Assembly: GCA_910577185.1 (NCBI GenBank)
Contig: CAJTLR010000015.1
Coordinates: 10,398 to 74,397, forward strand
Direction of reading: 5' to 3'
Source of the DNA: an uncultured Acetatifactor sp.
Lineage (GTDB): Bacteria > Bacillota > Clostridia > Lachnospirales > Lachnospiraceae
DNA: 64,000 bases
Made by a program: the position numbers and the translations under genes. The notes below the pieces were generated by a model. It was not told the origin of the DNA. It ran no database searches and was given only the letters and a program-made list of their open reading frames with translations. Shown here piece after piece: positions 59,933 to 64,000 of the stretch. The number at the start of each line of letters is the position of its first letter. Position 1 is the first letter of the stretch.

Positions 59933-62133
59933 GAACTTGTTTTATCCAGGCAGACCGCCCCTTCCGGGAAGGCGCCGTGGATGTATTCCAACAGACATTT
60001 TCTGTGCAGACAGTCCGCAAAGCCACTTTGGTCATCACCGCACTGGGCGTATACGAGGCGGAACTGAACGGTCAGAAAATCGGCGACATCCTTTTCGCCC
60101 CCGGCTATACCTATTACCATCGCCAGCTCCAGGTACAGACCTTTGACCTGACCAGCCTGGTGAAGGAAGGGGAAAACACGCTGCGCGTTTACCTGGGCCA
60201 GGGGTGGTATTGCGGCCGCTACACCTTTGACAACAAATGTCAGGTCTACGGGGAACACTCTGCCGTATCCTGGATTCTGACAGTGGAAACCGGTCAGAAT
60301 ACCCGTATTTATGAAAGCAGTGATGGCACGGTTTCCATACTGGAAAGTCCCTATTCCTACGCGGGATTTTATGATGGGGAAATTTATCAGGCCAAAGCCC
60401 TGGGACTGACAGATCACAAACCGGTTCCCTATACCGGCAGACTGCCGGAAATCCTGGAGGATGGCATTGTATACACCCGGATCCAGGAGAGGGTCTGTGT
60501 CAAAAATGTTTCCCGGCAGGGGGATGTAACCATTCTGGATTTCGGGCAGAATTTTGCCGGTTTTGTGGAGATCGATCCCGCTTACATGCACGGTGAAACA
60601 TTGCAATTACGTCATGGTGAAATTTTAAATCAGGATGGCACTCTGTATACCGCCAATCTCCGGAAAGCAAAAGCCAGGATCATATACCACAAGGGAAATG
60701 ACACTGCCAAATACCGCCCCAGGTTCACCTTTATGGGCTTCCGTTATGCAGAACTGTCCGGGGTCGAATACCAGGAAGGCCTGCTGACCGCCTATGTCAT
60801 CCACAGCCAGATGGAGCGCACCGGGTATTTTTCCTGTGAAAATGAAAAAGTGGCCCAGCTCTACCGGAATCAGGTGTGGGGACAGCGGAGTAATTATCTG
60901 GAAGTTCCCACGGACTGTCCCCAGCGGGACGAACGAATGGGCTACACCGGGGATGGGCATGTGTTTGCCCTCACCGGGGCATACAATTATGACTCGGAAG
61001 ATTTCCTCGCCAAATTTCTGCGGGACATTCGCTACACACAGCTGGACAACAAGGAAGGCTATGTTGCCCCTGTGGTGCCTGCACGGGGGCCGGAGGGCGT
61101 TGGCTTCATGAGTATGCTGGGCTGGGGCAATGCGGTGACCATTCTGCCCTGGATGATGTGGCGGCAGTATGGCACCATGAAACATCTGCTGGAACAGTAT
61201 GAAAGTATGAAAAAACATGTGGAATGCGAGATACGTCACATGGGCAGGGGCATTATGGGAAAAAAAGATCTCTGGATGGGCCCCAGCCTGGGAGACTGGC
61301 TTGCTCCCGGCAAAGATGTCAGATACATGGCCATGCACAACGGACCGGTGTCCAACGCTTTCATCGTCAATGACCTGCGTATCCTTTCCGAAACGGCAAA
61401 GCTTCTGGGGAAAACCCAGGACGAAACCCGCTACCGGCAGCAGCTGGAAAAAACCACCAACGCCTATGTCCGGGCCTTCGTCAAAAAAGATGGCTCCATG
61501 AAAGACGACTACCAGGGAGCCTATATCATGGCCCTGCAAATGGTATTGTCCGAAGGCAGTCTCCGGGATGCCTGCTTTGAACGGCTTGTCCGCAAACTCC
61601 GGGCCGAAGGAATGCAGACCGGATTTTTTGCCACACAGCATCTGCTTCCCCTGCTGGCTGACAACGGTCAGGAGCGGCTGGCTTTTGACCTGCTTCTGAA
61701 CGAAAAATGCCCGGGCTGGCTCTATCAGGTGAACTGCCAGGCTACTACCACCTGGGAGAGATGGGATGCCCTGCGGCCTGACGGCACCGTCAATGAAAGC
61801 AATATGAACGGAGACAATATGGTGTCTTTCAACCATTACGCATTCGGCAGTGTAGGGGAATTCTACTATCGCTACATCCTGGGCATCACTCCCATGGAAC
61901 CGGGCTTCGCCAAAATCCGCATCCATCCCCATGTGGACAGACGCCTGGGTTCTGTGGAAGGCAGCTACCAAAGCCGGGCCGGGCTGATCCGGGTGGCATG
62001 GCAGACTGACCGGAACACGGTATCTTTCCGGATATCCGTCCCTGCTGAAACTCTCCTGGCCCTGCCGGACGGCACCGAAAGAACCCTTGCACCGGGAGAT
62101 TATGCGTTTCCGGAAATTCCATTGGGCGAATAA
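59917..62133 (+). CDS. Alpha-L-rhamnosidase, GH78 family (second)
   Basis: A protein of 738 residues, shorter than the first GH78 protein because it lacks the extra N-terminal beta domain. It shows VYEAELNGQKIGDILFAPGYTYYHRQLQVQTFDLTSL, TILDFGQNFAGFVEID, the acid cluster PTDCPQRDERMGYTGDGHVF (DER contains the likely general acid), and CQATTTWERWDALRPDG...VSFNHYAFGSVGEFYYRYI. It removes rhamnose from intracellular oligosaccharides. It is the third gene of the GH2 operon, and its start lies within the end of the preceding gene. Confidence 0.94.
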   Translation: MYEKLRTCFIQADRPFREGAVDVFQQTFSVQTVRKATLVITALGVYEAELNGQKIGDILFAPGYTYYHRQLQVQTFDLTSLVKEGENTLRVYLGQGWYCGRYTFDNKCQVYGEHSAVSWILTVETGQNTRIYESSDGTVSILESPYSYAGFYDGEIYQAKALGLTDHKPVPYTGRLPEILEDGIVYTRIQERVCVKNVSRQGDVTILDFGQNFAGFVEIDPAYMHGETLQLRHGEILNQDGTLYTANLRKAKARIIYHKGNDTAKYRPRFTFMGFRYAELSGVEYQEGLLTAYVIHSQMERTGYFSCENEKVAQLYRNQVWGQRSNYLEVPTDCPQRDERMGYTGDGHVFALTGAYNYDSEDFLAKFLRDIRYTQLDNKEGYVAPVVPARGPEGVGFMSMLGWGNAVTILPWMMWRQYGTMKHLLEQYESMKKHVECEIRHMGRGIMGKKDLWMGPSLGDWLAPGKDVRYMAMHNGPVSNAFIVNDLRILSETAKLLGKTQDETRYRQQLEKTTNAYVRAFVKKDGSMKDDYQGAYIMALQMVLSEGSLRDACFERLVRKLRAEGMQTGFFATQHLLPLLADNGQERLAFDLLLNEKCPGWLYQVNCQATTTWERWDALRPDGTVNESNMNGDNMVSFNHYAFGSVGEFYYRYILGITPMEPGFAKIRIHPHVDRRLGSVEGSYQSRAGLIRVAWQTDRNTVSFRISVPAETLLALPDGTERTLAPGDYAFPEIPLGE

Positions 62134-62142
62134 GCAGGGATA

Positions 62143-62195
62143 GGGCGCTTGCAGCTTTCGCTGCTAATTTCCTCACGCGCCCCTGCGCATAAAAA
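62143..62195. repeat. Family S repeat unit downstream of GH78
   Basis: GGGCGCTT (62143-62150), inner GCAGC/GCTGC (62151-62164) and ACGCGCCC (62175-62182) match the last unit of the array at 22345-22678, with over 90 percent identity in about 40 bases. It may act as the terminator of the GH2 operon, since a hairpin and AT-rich tract follow. Confidence 0.7.
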
Positions 62196-62239
62196 AGGGC
62201 TGCCGGTCCCGGATCCTACCAGGTTTCTGAAAAGCATCA

Positions 62240-62776
62240 GTATAGTTTTTTTGTCGGTATAAGTCGTGTAAATCAGACGCCTGACAGCTTCCGGGTACTT
62301 AAAATAAGTGGATAGGGTTGCCCAGCTGTCATGCCTTTTGCATACATGGAAAGAATCTTTTCCTCCATGTCCTGCGTCACGGTATTCTGGTATTTTTTAA
62401 TGAGCCGGGGCTCATACTCACCGTTCCGGTCGCGCGGGATTGCAGCATCCATATCTCCATAGCTGGTGTGCATGGTCTTTTGGGAATGTCCGTTGTGGCT
62501 GTTATCCGTGTCCTTGTTCCGGTAATCGTACTTTGAGTAGCCGAGTTCCTCATCCAGTACATCTTCCAGAATCACGGACATCATGTCCCGTATGACGGCA
62601 TTTACATCTGTTCCGTTTTTAATGCTGATGTCATTGTCTTTGAGATAGCTGCGCATCATTTCTCTCATCGCTGCTTTTTGTGGGCTTTCGTTTTTTCTTG
62701 CCATAATAAAACCTCCAAACTGAGTAATCTTATCTTACATCAGTTTGGAGGTTTACACAAACTTTGGGATACTCCC
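62240..62776. mobile_element. Internally deleted IS256-family insertion sequence
   Basis: The right end reads outward TTTACACAAACTTTGGGATACTCCC (about 62752-62776). The left end, read outward on the other strand, contains TTTACACGACTTATACCGAC (about 62250-62269). Both share TTTACACrACTT and are in inverted orientation. Only the N-terminal third of the transposase lies between them, so about 800 bases are missing. Confidence 0.7.
62273..62704 (-). pseudogene. IS256-family transposase, N-terminal fragment
   Basis: A frame of 143 codons starting MARKNESPQKAAMREMMRSYLKDNDI. Residues to about 125 match the N-terminal domain of Mutator/IS256 transposases (DVNAVIRDMMSVILEDVLDEELGYSKYDYRNKDTDNSHNGHSQK, IPRDRNGEYEPRLIKKYQ, ILSMYAKGMT). 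The family is about 400 residues, with a DDE catalytic domain after this point. Here the sequence changes to AGQPYPLILSTRKLSGV and stops. All three catalytic acids are missing, so the fragment cannot transpose by itself. Confidence 0.85.
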
Positions 62777-62977
62777 ACTTGACGAGGAGCAGTTCATTTT
62801 GGAAGCTCCTAAAAATTTTTTACAAAACTTATCTGCTGCCCATAGATACCCCAGAAAGAATGGCGCTACGATTAAAATATCCGTACACTCTAAGAGTTGT
62901 TTCACAGGATCCCTCCGTTTTTCCTCATAACCTTACTTTTTATCTCCAATTATTGTATGGTAGTGTCAAATACAACC
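62777..62977. other. AT-rich debris between the IS element and the protease remnant
   Basis: No frame here matches a family I recognise. It may be the decayed remainder of the protease gene, since the protease frame ends at 62978 and the IS begins at 62776. Several stops occur in all minus-strand frames. Confidence 0.4.
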
Positions 62978-63214
62978 TCATTTTTTATTGCTAAAACCTT
63001 GATTTATGGGAGTCTGCAAATAAAAAGAGCATTGACCTCCTACTTTAGTAAACATACCAAGTACAACATGCAAGGCCGTAAAAATATAAATATATTTGCT
63101 CTCCTGATACGCCAACACAAAACCCGATCCACTTTCACATGTACCAGCGTCGTGTAAACGTACAGAATATTTTTTGATATCTTTTTCATATTTACACATA
63201 TCCTGTATTTCCAT
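62978..63214 (-). pseudogene. Trypsin-like protease remnant (N-terminal 78 residues)
   Basis: The frame starts MEIQDMCKYEKDIKKYSVRLHDAGTCESGSGFVLAYQESKYIYIFTALHVVLG. GSGF followed by IFTALH is the N-terminal strand pair and catalytic His of trypsin-like proteases found in bacterial defence loci. The Asp and Ser (GxSGxP) parts are absent, and the frame stops at PINQGFSNKK. It follows the metallo-beta-lactamase-fold remnant by 24 bases. It is therefore a broken gene, apparently cut by the IS element or decay. Confidence 0.65.
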
Positions 63215-63238
63215 GCTTCAAAATCCCCTTCTAAAATT

Positions 63239-63746
63239 TTATGAGCCCAACAACACATCATTATCAATTCTGATAGGAACTGTATCAAGCTGATAAAAGC
63301 TCAAAGACCTCAATCTTCCATCTCTTCCTTTTAAGACACAACAATTTTGATCCCAGTTTCCTTCCCTTCTCTCTGCCTACCAAAAGCTTTCTTTTTCTCT
63401 CCACCAATTATAATTGCAATATATTTCTGCAGTTTCTTCAGAATCAAGTATAGAGGCAATTAGGGCTAATGCTCCCTTTCCTGGATGTTTATATCTCTCA
63501 TGCCCTTTCGTACTGATAAGATATCTATTTGTCCGGAATGTACGCAAAAATTCACCGCTTATATTATGGCTACTCCCATGGTGGGGCAATTTAATCAAAT
63601 CCACCTTTAAAGATTCCCCCTCCCTGCCAGTCCTCCGTAAATACTCCTTGCCCGGAATCTATAAGAATATTTACCTTTTTCTTCTGCTTACCACATCTTA
63701 TTAAAATACAGTCTCCTATCCCTGCCTTTGTCATCCATATTTCCAT
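63239..63746 (-). pseudogene. Metallo-beta-lactamase-fold hydrolase remnant (multiple lesions)
   Basis: The start at 63746 (MEIWMTKAGIGDCILIRCGKQKKKVNILIDSG) follows AGGA. This is the typical first strand pair of MBL-fold hydrolases. The frame then breaks near 63640. A second frame gives SLKVDLIKLPHHGSSHNISGEFLRTFRTNRYLISTKG, the typical C-terminal core. The HxHxDH metal site between them is missing, so about 200 residues are deleted. A TAG at 63377-63379 interrupts the same frame, which then reads on as AERREGNWDQNCCVLKGRDGRLRSLSFYQLDTVPIRIDN to a stop at 63239. Two or more lesions make it non-functional. Confidence 0.7.
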
Positions 63747-63804
63747 CGACATATTCCTGCACCTCAATTTGAAACCAACAAATATTTTCCTTCTAAAAAT
63801 ATCT

Positions 63805-63832
63805 TTTATACAAGTATATCACATTCTGTCAG
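63805..63832 (-). promoter_or_regulatory. Promoter of the MBL-fold remnant
   Basis: On the minus strand CTGACA (63827-63832), 16 bases, then TATAAA (63805-63810). The operon thus still has a start signal although its genes are broken. Confidence 0.45.
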
Positions 63833-63925
63833 TTATCCAAAGAAAATATAGTCATTAATTGTCAATAAATTGCTCAATATAATACTCTTTGACATACCAG
63901 ATTGTATCGAACTTAAATTTCTATT

Positions 63926-63954
63926 TGTATTTTTCATTGCATAAGGTTATACTA
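63926..63954 (+). promoter_or_regulatory. Possible promoter of the right-edge gene
   Basis: TTGTAT (63926-63931), 17 bases, then TATACT (63949-63954). The -35 is weak. Confidence 0.35.
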
Positions 63955-63981
63955 AAAGAAAAGGAAGGAGACGACAGTCCA

Positions 63982-64000
63982 ATGACCTCAAACGGAAGTA
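63982..64000 (+). CDS. Start of a gene cut by the right edge
   Basis: AAGGAAGGAG lies 11 bases before ATG at 63982, and six codons (MTSNGS) remain before the window ends. A -10-like TATACT lies 28 bases upstream of the ATG. Nothing can be said about the product. Confidence 0.45.

Noticed and set aside
62745..63157. Plus-strand frames of 61-86 codons in the AT-rich region
   Set aside because: No ribosome sites or motifs; they lie opposite the protease remnant and IS end.
63040..63288. 82-codon minus-strand frame overlapping the protease remnant
   Set aside because: It is out of frame with the GSGF...TALH motif and has no family features.

Overview
The window looks like chromosomal DNA of a gut-type Lachnospiraceae (Firmicutes, Clostridia). 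Evidence is the strict AGGAGG-type ribosome binding sites, sigma-A-like TTGACA/TATAAT promoters, anaerobic ribonucleotide reductase, a FeoA/FeoA/FeoB iron system, the rimP-nusA-ylxR-ylxQ-infB-rbfA-nrnA-truB-ribF operon order, YesM/YesN-type regulators, and a moderately GC-rich coding background. Most genes lie on the minus strand. No rRNA or tRNA gene was found.

Positions 1-10,000 hold the N-terminal part of a MutS-like ATPase (cut by the left edge), a LysM protein, a TetR regulator, alaS with a structured leader, and a three-gene ABC-2 exporter. The middle exporter gene is broken by a one-base shift in a run of eight G. A LytTR-type regulator follows. Positions 10,300-17,900 hold feoB, two feoA-type genes, a divergent DtxR-type regulator with matching palindromic operators, nrdG/nrdD with tandem NrdR-like boxes, and a DnaJ protein. 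Positions 17,900-27,000 hold a DUF5685 protein, a zinc-ribbon membrane protein, a TldD/TldE pair, pnp, rpsO and an SH3/NlpC-P60 wall hydrolase. Positions 27,100-38,200 hold a Na/Pi-type transporter and the nine-gene translation/transcription operon running from rimP to ribF.

Positions 38,400-62,100 form a carbohydrate-utilisation locus. It holds two GH78 rhamnosidases, a GH88 unsaturated-uronyl hydrolase, a GH1+GH43-like+carbohydrate-binding fusion, a GH2 enzyme and a TIM-barrel isomerase/epimerase. It also holds a solute-binding protein with two permeases, a GPH-type symporter, a YesM/YesN two-component system and an AraC regulator. The set suggests uptake of a rhamnose-capped, uronic-acid-containing oligosaccharide, followed by stepwise exo-trimming, mostly inside the cell because the enzymes lack signal peptides.

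From 62,200 to the right edge the DNA becomes AT-rich and degraded. It holds an internally deleted IS256-family element and remnants of a metallo-beta-lactamase-fold gene followed by a trypsin-like protease gene, a pairing seen in AVAST type 1 and related defence systems. A new plus-strand gene starts at the last bases.

Between the genes lie several families of palindromic repeats. In two families the stems differ between copies by compensatory base-pair changes, which suggests selection for folded RNA or DNA. These repeats, the GH1-GH43 fusion and the decayed defence locus are the most unusual content.
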